NCBI GenBank assembly: GCA_019828595.1
Contig: JAHQRK010000003.1
Span: 62,001-126,000 of the forward strand
Length of the DNA stretch: 64,000 nt
DNA from: Aphanomyces cochlioides
Taxonomy: Eukaryota; Oomycota; Saprolegniomycetes; Saprolegniales; Verrucalvaceae
Reading direction: 5' to 3'
Part shown: positions 45,301 to 54,811 of the stretch, in pieces
How the letters are laid out: each line of letters starts with the position of its first letter
Position numbering within the stretch: the stretch's first letter is position 1
Notes under the pieces: model-generated
The model's input: only the letters and a program-made list of their open reading frames with translations
The model's database searches: none
What the model was told of the DNA's origin: nothing
Program-made: the position numbers and the translations under genes

Positions 45301-46399
45301 TCTCGAGGGCTTTCACTCGCTTGCGTTCACAGTCGAGCTCATCTTGGAGTGCCAGAACATGGCGATCTCGAAATGTGGGTTCACTTAGCATTTCCACTTC
45401 ACTATGAAGTACTGCTACTTCTCGCACAGCCTGGAAATTTGTCGATAAATTACGTGGAGAGTGGAGGAGTCCTTACGCTCTGCAACTGCGCACGGACATG
45501 GTCATGGGATGCTTTCAGCTGGTTCAATTCCATGTTGAGACTCGAGAGCTCAGGATCATCAAGGGACAAAACATCAGACTGCTTTGTTTCGTCTTTGGCA
45601 TGTCTATCTCGAAAATTTGAGCAAGAAATGTACATTGACGACGTTCTTACTTGGCTTGATCGACCACTTCCATAAATTGTGCTTCAGCGAGTTTTCTTCG
45701 GTGCTTCTCATTGAGTATAGTGAGCTCGTCACGGAGGCGCATGTTTGCCGCTCTTTCTTGGCCTAAAGTGTCTTGCAAACTGGATACGATCTGCTCAAGC
45801 TCCAGTGTCTCAAGTATGAAATGGCTGCGAACGATTTCATGCACGTGCGTGAAGCGACGGCCAAGTTCTAAGAGGAGCATTTTCAAGCTGGGTTGGTTGA
45901 TGGCTTGAGCAATCTCCTGTACGCCCCGCACGAGCAACGAAACAACGGAAATGGACACTTCGCGTGCGATCTTGGCATTCGTCAGACCTTGGCCTTCCAC
46001 TACGATTTCCATGATGATGGACTGGAGCATTGAGTTGAGTGCCACGAAGATCTGGCGAATAGACTCAGTAGACTCATTTTCGTCGTTCGCATCTTCCTCA
46101 AAGGTAGCAAGGAGGGTCTTTTGGAAGTCGGACACTTGACTGCAGTCTGTAGGCACACGACGGATGGCCGGATCAACTTTAACGAACGATGACGAGACAG
46201 AGGCCTTGCGGAGCTCAGCTAGCCGTGGCATACATTGCTGAATGCGATTTTGCAAACTACTGCGCCTTGACTTGCCATTGGAGAGTGGCGATGCCACGAT
46301 ATGATTGCTAGACAGCTCATTTTGAGTGCTGTCGCGTTGCAGAGGCTCAAGGAACACGTCCAGGCGAAGGTCTTGTAGACTTGAGAGCTGCTCTGTCAT
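42384..46399 (-). CDS. Large coiled-coil/helical-repeat protein, unrecognised
   Basis: A multi-exon gene of more than 1,000 residues, from the ATG at 46399 to the TGA at 42384. Introns of about 40-60 nt join in frame where checked (for example at about 43440-43395 and 44405-44345). The N-terminal 300 residues are Ser-rich, then a coiled coil (LEQIVSSLQDTLGQERAANM, QDELDCERKRVKALENEIQY). The centre is helical (RQLISALYDRKWYYDEYAAL, FLYLLVLMYKKQKEWQME) with a Lys-rich patch (KTKTKKKRKKKREV). The C-terminal half shows repeated helix pairs with EF-hand-like spacing (YVEFETFLSEFQLNDDACFP). I do not recognise a family. Helical repeats plus coiled coils suggest a cytoskeletal or ciliary scaffold, but that is a guess. 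Confidence 0.65.
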
Positions 46400-46836
46400 G
46401 CAGATTTGTAGCCCGTTACGACTGTTTCAACTTGGCATTGGGAGTCATTCATCGTCTCGGAAATCCAGGGTTTATCTTCTTGCGTCGCTCTTTTTGTAAA
46501 GCTGCGAGGCTTCCATGAGGATTTATTCCACAGTGCATCCACAATTGCATTGACAAGATGGGATAAATCAAGGACTTGATGTACTATCTGGTCATTTGGT
46601 TCCTTGTTGCATTATTACCTCTTAGTAGCGGGGTTTTAGGGCACTGAAATTTCATCACAGACTCTCTGGGAAGCTTGGGAGTTGTCCTTGCAACTTGAGC
46701 AAAGATTTCCGGCTGATTTGGCGACGACATGCCACGAGCCATCTTGAAGCCCAGACAAAGCTAAGAAAAGCCGAGCAATCTATTTTGGGATGTTCATTTT
46801 GGAAAGCGCATTCAGCATCAAGGGGTGTTGTTGAGG
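46400..46836. other. Intergenic divergent promoter region
   Basis: Lies between two divergently transcribed genes. No gene, repeat or RNA recognised. Confidence 0.5.
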
Positions 46837-47998
46837 ATGGAAGGAGTAAATGCAAATGTCAACATCGGCAACTACAAGGGCGTCATGCTGTGCAATCGGC
46901 CATTCAATGGCGTGACTCCAGGTACGCTCTGTGGCACAGTCTTGCCTGACTCTTCATTTTGCAGTTGCAGTGAAGGAAGCCGATCCATCGAGGAAAGCTC
47001 CATTTCTCACTGGCATCCAGAGCTCACCAGTCGGCCAAAATGTTCCAATCTTCAATGAACCCTTGGTATTTCGATGCTCCATGCAGTCTAGATCATCATG
47101 GTCCTTTGGTAGCATGCCGTGAAACGCGACAAGAAGAACACGGCACTGTCCAAGCACAAGAAATGGCTCCATGATTTGCAAAAAGAGCGTGACCGACTAG
47201 AGCAAGCGCTTCTTGAAGATGAAGATGAAAAGCAGCGACGACGGGAGCGGTGTGTCTTGTCCAGTTGAACGATCTTCTTTACAAGCACGGACTAGATTCA
47301 CCAAGCGAGAAGCTGATTTTCGCGCCAAAGTGCGCAGTACAAACCCCGAAGACGACAGCAGCGATAAAAAAGCACTGCGCCGACCCATGTGGGCTCTCAC
47401 AAAGGAGACTGCCGACGAGAAAAAGGAGCGTGAAGAGGAGGAAGACGTGGATAATCTCTTGGATTTCGCAAACAATTTGGACATCGACAGCTTCATGGAC
47501 GACGTTGAGATCAAAGCGCAGGTCGCTCATATGGACGAGCAATTGTCCAAGTTGCAAGAAATGGTCAACCAAGAGGAAGCCGAGGAGAAGAAAGCTGAAA
47601 TCAAAGAAATGCTCAAAGCAGAGTCGCACGAACGCCAGGCACTCAACGCAGCCGCACTTTCCCGCCTTGATGGTGCAGACGCCAAGCGTGATGTTGACGA
47701 CGATGCTGCGTCCGTCGCTTCAGTGAGTTTTTGAGTGGAAGGTTGCATTTTCTCACATTTGTCGAATGCCTAGACGGTTCTGTCCGAGTGTAAATCGATC
47801 CGATCGGTCCATTCAACGCGATCTGTACTTGCGCTGACTCGCCGAGCTGAAGACAGACTCATGAACCGGTTGGAGGCTGTTCCCGAGGGCATTCCCCAGC
47901 CACATGTGATCACTCATGACGAAGAATGCGGCATGCGATTGCAAAACAAGCACTTGCCAAGCAACCTTCCGTACATCCATCGCAATCCTGCCATTTGA
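46837..47998 (+). CDS. Conserved coiled-coil protein with NYKGVMLCNRPF motif
   Basis: Five exons give 324 residues; introns are 46922-46964, 47066-47112, 47250-47295 and 47723-47773. It starts MEGVNANVNIGNYKGVMLCN, continues RPFNG, then reads PFLTGIQSSPVGQNVPI and KHKKWLHDLQKERDRLEQ. A coiled coil with acidic stretches follows (VAHMDEQLSKLQEMVNQEEA). The tail ends LPSNLPYIHRNPAI. The N-terminal motif looks strongly constrained. I have the impression of a protein family found in ciliated eukaryotes, but cannot name it with certainty. The stop is 9 bp from the stop of the convergent zinc-finger gene. Confidence 0.75.
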
Positions 47999-48007
47999 AT
48001 CAATTTA

Positions 48008-49091
48008 TCATCCTTTTCGTTTCTGAGGTCGAGGGGGTCGTCGATTCTTGACCACACTTCGCCGCTTGTCTAATGGTTGCTCTGCAGACTCGCGAAATGC
48101 TAGGGCTTTCTTCTCTTTCTTTCGCGATGTTTCATCCACTCGAGAGGTCGGAGTGGTAATCGACGTGTGCGTTGGACTTTGTGCTTGATTTGTTAATTCC
48201 ACACAGGAAATTGTTTGGACACGTGGAGAAGCTTCGTCTGAAGGCCTCGTACCCGACGGTCGTGATGCCTCGCAACAGACACACTGGGAACGAGAGGTTT
48301 CGTTGCGACTCAAACAAGTTGTACATTGCCAACTTCCAGGAGCTTGTTTCCTGAACTTTTCCAAAGGGTTGTCGGAGAAGGACGTAATGCTCGGAGTAGG
48401 CACGGCATGTGTAGAAGATATTGGACGCAACGACTCTTCTGATGAATCTTCGGACATTGTACAAATGGCCAAGTTCTTTTCTGGAGCTGGGCGTCTCGGT
48501 GATGAGAAAGAGTAGGTGAGATTGGAACTCAGAATCACATGGGCATCTGCGGCGACACTGCTTGACTCTTGCCGATAGTGAGAGAAGCCGAAAAAATCTT
48601 TCCTAGGATTCTCTCGGGCGTCTTGCTTTCGTTGAGGAAAAATTCTTGACATCAATTGACTTGGTAGAGAAGCTGGCGATGGCACGGATAATGGTCGAAC
48701 CTTTCGTGGAAAGCAAGAGTTCGTCATGGCAAATTCAATGCGATCCCTGGTGGAGGTCGAGACGGCATTTTTGTCCTTGCCTTCGAAATCGCCTCCTACT
48801 ACTCGACGTGGCGACATTCTTGTGAGAGGTGCGCTCATGTTCGCAGATTGACGGGTAACAATGACTGCTGCTTTCATTCCCACTGTGAGTTTTCCTATTT
48901 GCTCGTCGCATATACGTACGTGAATTGAGGTCATGGAGCGATTTCAAGTGCTCCAAGTGGCTGGTAAAGATCCATCCGCTACGTCTGCGCCGCTTGTCAG
49001 ACATTACAGCCTCCTCATCAATTGCATTGCGCTTCATCGTAAAGTGAGGTGGACGAGCATCCTCCGGATAGAACTCTCCGAAGTAATACAT
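48008..49091 (-). CDS. RanBP2-type zinc finger protein, nucleoporin-like
   Basis: Two exons with a 37-nt intron give 348 residues. The ATG at 49091 is the first in frame; the ATG at 49037 (MKRNAIDEEAV) is the alternative. After a basic patch (DKRRRRSGW) and a Ser/Pro/Arg-rich disordered region comes one RanBP2 zinc finger, GSWQCTTC followed by SQCVCC, preceded by NPLEKFRKQAP. The tail is basic (KNRRPPRPQKRKG). The finger and its leader NPL-x-KF-x3-AP match the fingers of the FG nucleoporin encoded next door on the other strand, which suggests common origin or a shared complex. There are no FG repeats here. RanBP2 fingers can bind Ran-GDP, ubiquitin or single-stranded RNA. Confidence 0.75.
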
Positions 49092-49551
49092 GTTCGTCCA
49101 CGGTGAAGAAGCTAATGCAAAAACGCGCCAAACTCGACTTTTCCAACCAGCCCATTGACTCTTCTCCAGTAAACACTTTTAGGTTCGATCCATTTCTTTA
49201 CGCAAGGTCAAGTCAATTTGACATTGTTGAGTGTCCTAGATGTCCGAGATGGGGCTGCCGCAGACCTTCCGTTGAGGTTGCACTTTCTCAATCATGCGAT
49301 CTTCCACAAGATATCCTGGATCTTGACCTAATTAGATAAAAAGAAAAATGAAATTCGGAAACCGAAACCACCGCGCCAAGTACATACGGATAATTATCCG
49401 TACACCGAATAATTGCCGCGAATAAAATTAATTGGCTAAAAAGAAACAGAAAAGTTTACTGTAACATATTTGATTGGTGGATTTTGTGTGGATTCGAGTC
49501 AGGGTTTTGTGGTCGCAGTATAAAATCTTGCGAGAGCTGCCCGTTCGGATA

Positions 49552-52500
49552 ATGAAGCGGTCGTTCGAAGAAGATGGAGAAGGAGCGACAAGAGCGGCGC
49601 GCCAACGGCGCGATAACGCGGGAGGATGGGGTGTTTTGAGTTTCTTGAAGCATGTGCCGATCCTGAACAAGCTAGTCGGCGACGATGACGACAATCAACT
49701 GGAAGAGTCGAACACAATGGAAGTCGCATCTCAACCCCCGCGAAAAAGCCAACCGATTTCGCCGTCCCGTCGAGCAAATGTGAGTCCTTCTACCTCTGTC
49801 TCCGAGAAGAGAGCGAGCAAGATTCATGCTACAACGCCAGAAAAGGCGCCATCACCTGCAAAACCACTCTTCGAAACTGAGAGCACCTCGGAAACGTTTG
49901 TATTTACGCGCAAGAACCAACAGTTGCCCAGCAAGCAACAAAAGGTCACCCACTCAAGCGTTCACGATCAAACTATTGATGACGCCGACTTTTACACCCC
50001 AGGTAGCTTTGCTCCTCGTCCTCAACAACCAAGCACGCCAATCCAAGTCGAGGATCGTGAGAGTTCGTCCACCACCTTGGCACCGATTCAACTATTTGGC
50101 GACTCATCAAAGCAATCAAGACTCAGTCGGGGAGGACTTATTAAGAAGTATGTCCTATCTCGAGAAGAACGGCGACAAAGACGACCAGTTCCATCCCGAT
50201 TGCTTGCAAACCACTCAACCAACGCTCAAGAGCATTCACGATTGGTCACTGAACGAATTCTGGCCACTCTCAATGCCATGGATGCGGATCCTATGACGAA
50301 AGAAACTCGGAAGCCCATTCCATCAATGTCAATGTCGTGGGGAAAATATCACCTTGATGTTTTGCAGGAAGATTCGCTTCCTCCACTCCCATTGCAAGGA
50401 GTCGCAAAGCCACCTATCTCCTCTCTGCCATTGAAGCCAACTACAGCTCTTCGCCAAGATAAGGAGTCAAGTTCGAAATCGATCATTCAACCTTCAAACG
50501 TACGGGAACTACCCAAGGCTACTGCAACGACATCAAAGCCAACTGTTCCTCAATTATTTGGTTTTTCAACTCCATCCGATACTTTTGGAAGTGTGGCATC
50601 TGAAGCAGAAACTTTGCTGAATAAACCTATCAAGTACTCCTTTTCCAAGCCCACCAAAGTCGCACCACCAAAAAACTCTACTCAAGCCGCCAAACCATAT
50701 CAATTTGTGAACCCTCCTGTTCGGGCACCTTCTCCCAAGCGAAATGGTATCAGTACTTCCACTGTGGATTCTGCTCCGGCTTCGAGTTCTTCAACCAACC
50801 CCTTGCAAAAGTTTATGGTGAAAGCCCCTGGCAGCTGGACATGTAGCTCATGTCTTGTCAACAACTTGGATGCGAAGTTAACGAAGTGCCCCAGCTGTGA
50901 AACACCAAAAGGTAAAGTTTTTGCAAGAATATTCAGATCTTATGTCTATTTAGCAGCGTCGTCGTCTCCAGCGAAAGCGCCTGCACCACTATCCTCCTCC
51001 AATCCTTTGGCCAGGTTTATGCAGCACGAGGCTGGAAGCTGGGCATGTCCTTCTTGCAAAGTACGCAACAGTCCCGCTACTTCAAAATGCCCTTGCTGCG
51101 ACACGCCAAAGCCTGGTCAAGAGGACAAGCCTACTGAAGCGAAAACGTTTCCATCAGCTGATAAACTTCCCGGAATTTCATTCGGTGTGCAATCAGGAAG
51201 CAACCCTCAGTCTACATCAGCTCCTTTTGGGTTTGGAACTTCAACCGAAAAGACCCCTGGAGTTTCATTTGGTATTTCTTCTTCGAGTGTATCCTCCGAC
51301 AAGCCCGTCGCACCTACAGTCAGCTTTGGTTCTGACATGGCAGCCAAGTCAGATGGGGCGGACAAACCTTCCTCCACTGGTTTTTCCTTTGGTGTCCCTT
51401 CAACGAAGCCCACAGAAAGTAAGACTCAAGCGTCTGGATTCAGCTTTGCTGCTGGTTCTACTGATGCCAAGCCCACGTTCGGTGGATTCGGAGCTGGTAA
51501 TGACAAATCTGACAAGACTGCTGCTTCCAATGAGGTTACAACAAAAAGTACTGATAAATCTGTGTCGTTTGGATTTTCGGCAGCTACAGAGAAGAGCGAC
51601 AAACCTTCATTCTCGTTTGCCTCGGCTGACAAGTCTTCAAGCGGTGGCTTTTCGTTCGGTGGCAAGAGTGCAAACGCCAAGGCAGCTGATGATAAGCCAT
51701 CTGCAGTCCCTGAAAAAGCCCCAGCTGACAAGCCAGCTACCGCCCCTACAGAGAAACCTGCTGCCACATTCGGATTTGGAGGTGCGGACAAGCCAGCGTC
51801 GACATTGGGATTTGGCAGCCTTGACAAGACTGCAGCAGCCAAGGGCAGTGAAGCTGGCGACAAATCGAGCACTGCACCACCGTCTGGAACCTTTTCATTC
51901 TCGATACCCTCTGCAACCGCGGAAAAATCCAGCGATGAACCTCCGCAAAAGAAGACTTTCGTGTTTGGGGGCAGTGACACGCCTGGTGATTCGAGTTCAT
52001 CCTCCTCGTTTGGCTTTACTCCTTCGTCTGCTCCTGCGGCGACTCCTGCTCTTGTTTCCAAGAAGCGCGCTGCTGAATCAGACGCTAAAGAAACAAGTGG
52101 GTTTAAGTTTGGAGCCGGAACTAGTGGATTTGGCTCTGCTTCTTCGACATCCAGTGCATCATTCGGTGCATCTGACAAACCTGCCTTTGGTGCTGCTGCT
52201 GACAAACCTACTTTTGGCGCTGCCACGAACAAACCTTCCTTTGGTGCTTCGGCTGACAAGCCTTCCTTTGGCACAACTTCAGACAAACCTACATTTGGTG
52301 CATTAGCTGACAAGCCAACCTTTGGCGCGACTTCAGACAAGCCTGCTCTCGGATTTGAAAAACCAAGCTTTGGTGCAAACAGCTCAACCTTCGGAGCCTC
52401 TGCTACTGCTATTGCACCGACTACAGCATCAGCCGCACCTTCTTCGACGTTTGTGTTTGGTAGCTCGACGCCGGCCACAACGTCCTCTTCAGCATCTCAA

Positions 52501-53301
52501 CCAACTTTCGGATCTTCATCAGGAGCTACGTTTGGATCCACTGCTGCTGCTCCTTCAAGTTCTCCCTCCTCGACATTCTCCTTTGGTGGGTCCTCTGGAT
52601 CATCGAACGCATTTGGAGCCTCTGCATCCACCACTCCTGCTCCTACATTTGGCGCTCCAAGTGCCTCATTTGGTGCTCCTAGCACGTCTGCACCTGCGAC
52701 CACTACTTTTGGGGCGTCAGCGCCTAGCTCAACTACATTTGGAACTGGCAGCTCGACTTTCAACTTTGGTACTCCTGCTCCTGCCACAACTGGCGCGTTT
52801 GGTGCTCCTGCACCTGCCTCCACCTCGACAACCGCATTTGGTGCCTCTACATCGGCCCCGACATTTGGAGCCTCTGCATCCAGCACTCCCGCCTTTGGCA
52901 CCACCCCTGCCTTTGGTGCCCCTGCAGCCAGTACGTCTGGTTTTGGTTCCTCGGCTCCTGCCACTGCTTTTGGCGCAACTGCCTCATTTGGAGCTTCGGC
53001 GCCTTCAGCTAACGCTTTTCGAGCCGCTCCAGCAACCGCATTTGGCGCTTCTGCCCCATCTGCAACTCCTTCCCCAGGTGGCTTCGGTGCCTCGTTTGGC
53101 GCCCCAACACCAGCTGCCTCCACTGGCTTTGGTGGTGGTTTCGGTGGTGCCACTGGTGGCTTTGGTGCTCCTGCACCTGGTGGATTTGGACAACCTCCAG
53201 CTGCCGCTGGTGGGTTTAACATGGGCGTTGACCCCAAAAAACAAGGTCGACGAATATTGACTGCCAAGCGAACGTCTCGGCGTCAATCTCAAAATGCATA
53301 A
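49552..53301 (+). CDS. FG-repeat nucleoporin with two RanBP2 zinc fingers (Nup153/Nup1-like)
   Basis: 1,235 residues from the ATG at 49552. A 42-nt intron at 50912-50953 is a multiple of three, so the frame stays open with or without splicing. The N-terminus has an amphipathic stretch (GGWGVLSFLKHVPILNKLVG) like the nuclear-envelope-binding helix of Nup153/Nup1. Two zinc fingers lie near residues 427 and 479 (GSWTCSSC with CPSC; GSWACPSC with CPCC). From about residue 530 the protein is almost entirely FG repeats, first spaced KPxFGF types, then a tandem (D)KPxFGA array, then Ala/Ser/Thr-Pro-rich FGA repeats. The tail (KKQGRRILTAKRTSRR) is basic, like the importin-binding end of Nup153. It belongs to the nuclear basket side of the pore. 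Confidence 0.88.
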   Translation: MKRSFEEDGEGATRAARQRRDNAGGWGVLSFLKHVPILNKLVGDDDDNQLEESNTMEVASQPPRKSQPISPSRRANVSPSTSVSEKRASKIHATTPEKAPSPAKPLFETESTSETFVFTRKNQQLPSKQQKVTHSSVHDQTIDDADFYTPGSFAPRPQQPSTPIQVEDRESSSTTLAPIQLFGDSSKQSRLSRGGLIKKYVLSREERRQRRPVPSRLLANHSTNAQEHSRLVTERILATLNAMDADPMTKETRKPIPSMSMSWGKYHLDVLQEDSLPPLPLQGVAKPPISSLPLKPTTALRQDKESSSKSIIQPSNVRELPKATATTSKPTVPQLFGFSTPSDTFGSVASEAETLLNKPIKYSFSKPTKVAPPKNSTQAAKPYQFVNPPVRAPSPKRNGISTSTVDSAPASSSSTNPLQKFMVKAPGSWTCSSCLVNNLDAKLTKCPSCETPKGKVFARIFRSYVYLAASSSPAKAPAPLSSSNPLARFMQHEAGSWACPSCKVRNSPATSKCPCCDTPKPGQEDKPTEAKTFPSADKLPGISFGVQSGSNPQSTSAPFGFGTSTEKTPGVSFGISSSSVSSDKPVAPTVSFGSDMAAKSDGADKPSSTGFSFGVPSTKPTESKTQASGFSFAAGSTDAKPTFGGFGAGNDKSDKTAASNEVTTKSTDKSVSFGFSAATEKSDKPSFSFASADKSSSGGFSFGGKSANAKAADDKPSAVPEKAPADKPATAPTEKPAATFGFGGADKPASTLGFGSLDKTAAAKGSEAGDKSSTAPPSGTFSFSIPSATAEKSSDEPPQKKTFVFGGSDTPGDSSSSSSFGFTPSSAPAATPALVSKKRAAESDAKETSGFKFGAGTSGFGSASSTSSASFGASDKPAFGAAADKPTFGAATNKPSFGASADKPSFGTTSDKPTFGALADKPTFGATSDKPALGFEKPSFGANSSTFGASATAIAPTTASAAPSSTFVFGSSTPATTSSSASQPTFGSSSGATFGSTAAAPSSSPSSTFSFGGSSGSSNAFGASASTTPAPTFGAPSASFGAPSTSAPATTTFGASAPSSTTFGTGSSTFNFGTPAPATTGAFGAPAPASTSTTAFGASTSAPTFGASASSTPAFGTTPAFGAPAASTSGFGSSAPATAFGATASFGASAPSANAFRAAPATAFGASAPSATPSPGGFGASFGAPTPAASTGFGGGFGGATGGFGAPAPGGFGQPPAAAGGFNMGVDPKKQGRRILTAKRTSRRQSQNA

Positions 53302-53388
53302 GTCGATGAGCTCATGCTCATCTTGGATAATTTAAACTAATACAATCTGTCGTCTCATCTCTTCAACGGAACGTCGTCCAATCTTCCA

Positions 53389-53679
53389 TGGCGTTGGAAC
53401 CGCCCGACGTCGAACATTTCCCAAGTCTCCCTTTCGTCAACGCCATGCAATGTCTTCTCATTTCTCAATCGGAGTTTGTCTTGTAGATCTCCATCAACCA
53501 AAGCGTCGCGATCCCACCGACTCTCATCACGATTCCGTCTGCAGGTCAGTAGAGATCCGGATAAAGAAACCAGACCATCCGGATACTACATTTTTGTCTC
53601 ACAGGTTTCTGAAATAGTTGACTTCATCTTGGAGCAGTCCACAACGCGTCCGATTCCCCCGGCCGCGCAAGCACGATGA
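53389..53679 (+). CDS. Possible small gene, weakly supported
   Basis: An ATG at 53389 begins MALEPPDVEHFPSLPFVNAM. A 60-nt intron-like segment (GT at 53546, AG before 53606) and the exon VSEIVDFILEQSTTRPIPPA with a TGA at 53677 follow. I could not find a donor that joins the first exon to the second in frame. It may be a small gene, a 5' part of the ankyrin gene whose ATG overlaps this stop, or noncoding. Confidence 0.25.
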   Translation, partial: WRWNRPTSNISQVSLSSTPCNVFSFLNRSLSCRSPSTKASRSHRLSSRFRLQVSRDPDKETRPSGYYIFVSQVSEIVDFILEQSTTRPIPPAAQAR

Positions 53680-54716
53680 AAGCCGTGAAAGACAACGTGT
53701 CTAGAGATACTGATACAGGTGACCCCACTGCTGTCTCGTCCACCATCTTCTTTGCAGTGATTGGCAATCCGTCGCTCGTTCGACGGATGACTGACATGAT
53801 GCCAGGCGTGTCCTTTCTCTTAGCAACTTACTCTCACAAGCAGAAGCGCGATAGACCGCACTTGAGTCTAAGGGACAATAGTTTGATCGGATTTGCAGCG
53901 TCCAATGGACATCTCAGCGTCGTTCAAGCTGTCGTCCAGCATATGAATCATCAAGGCCGGTGCATGGAATACGCTGTCTTCTGTGCAACCGTCACGGGTC
54001 AACTAAACATCCTGGAATGGTTATTTTCCATTTACGAAATACCACCGACATCAATATCCATGTATGCGCTCAACGGAGCTGCTAAGCATGGTCACTTGAA
54101 TGTCTTGCGTTTCCTCCATGAGCGTGGCGTTTCTGGCTGGTCTGTCGACTGTATGGACAGCGCAGCAGCCCACGGCCACCTCTCAATCGTTCAATTCCTT
54201 CACGAAAATCGCACGGAAGGCTGTACAACTTTTGCAATGAACCAAGCTGCTGAAAATGGCCACCTCGACGTTGTACGATTCCTCCACGAAAATCGGACAG
54301 AGGGTTGTACTCCATTTGCCATGAACCAAGCAGCCAAGAACGGACATCTCGCGGTCGTCAGATACTTGCACGAGCATCGCCAAGAAGGGTGCACGACGTA
54401 TGCCATGACAAGCGCCGCTTTCTCGGGCCATTTAGCCATCGTTCAATTTTTGCATTTCCATCGAACAGAAGGCTGTACGAAGGAAGCCATGGACGGTGCG
54501 GCATTGTATGGTCATTTCGACATCGTCAAGTTTCTCCACGAACACCGCTCGGAAGGATGCACGGAGCATGCCATCAACTGGGCCGCATCACGCGGATCGT
54601 TGGATATCGTTCGGTACCTCCATGCAAATCGCGCCGAGGGCAGTGCCAATCAAGCTTGTGCTCTTGCTGCTCGTTTCGGCCATGCGACGATCGTGAGCTG
54701 GTTCCAAACTCTTTGA
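53676..54716 (+). CDS. Ankyrin-repeat protein
   Basis: A single exon of 346 residues. From about residue 65 it consists of ankyrin repeats with a peculiar regular form: AAxxGHLxIVxFLHENRxEGCT, repeated at least seven times with small changes (AAENGHLDVVRFLHENRTEG, AAKNGHLAVVRYLHEHRQEG, AALYGHFDIVKFLHEHRSEG). Such ankyrin proteins are numerous in water-mould genomes, usually as multigene families evolving by unequal exchange, and their partners are unknown. The ATG overlaps the stop of the doubtful small ORF upstream; a 5' exon is possible. Confidence 0.85.
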   Translation: MKAVKDNVSRDTDTGDPTAVSSTIFFAVIGNPSLVRRMTDMMPGVSFLLATYSHKQKRDRPHLSLRDNSLIGFAASNGHLSVVQAVVQHMNHQGRCMEYAVFCATVTGQLNILEWLFSIYEIPPTSISMYALNGAAKHGHLNVLRFLHERGVSGWSVDCMDSAAAHGHLSIVQFLHENRTEGCTTFAMNQAAENGHLDVVRFLHENRTEGCTPFAMNQAAKNGHLAVVRYLHEHRQEGCTTYAMTSAAFSGHLAIVQFLHFHRTEGCTKEAMDGAALYGHFDIVKFLHEHRSEGCTEHAINWAASRGSLDIVRYLHANRAEGSANQACALAARFGHATIVSWFQTL

Positions 54717-54811
54717 CTTGTGAATTTCTTTGGTATAAAGTTGTAATAAGGTAGTATTGAACGTCCATCTTAGTGTCTGCAACTTTTTGACGTTAAAAAT
54801 AGACTTGATAC

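Noticed and set aside
49049..49339. 96-codon plus-strand frame before the FG nucleoporin
   Set aside because: Overlaps the 5' exon of the minus-strand zinc-finger gene and has no family feature. It could be noncoding leader.
51426..52478. Long open frame antisense to the FG nucleoporin (about 350 codons)
   Set aside because: It arises from the repetitive codons of the sense FG repeats; its composition is a mirror of the repeats and it has no domain.
52497..53267. Second antisense open frame in the FG region
   Set aside because: Same cause as above: Ala/Pro-rich mirror of the sense repeats.
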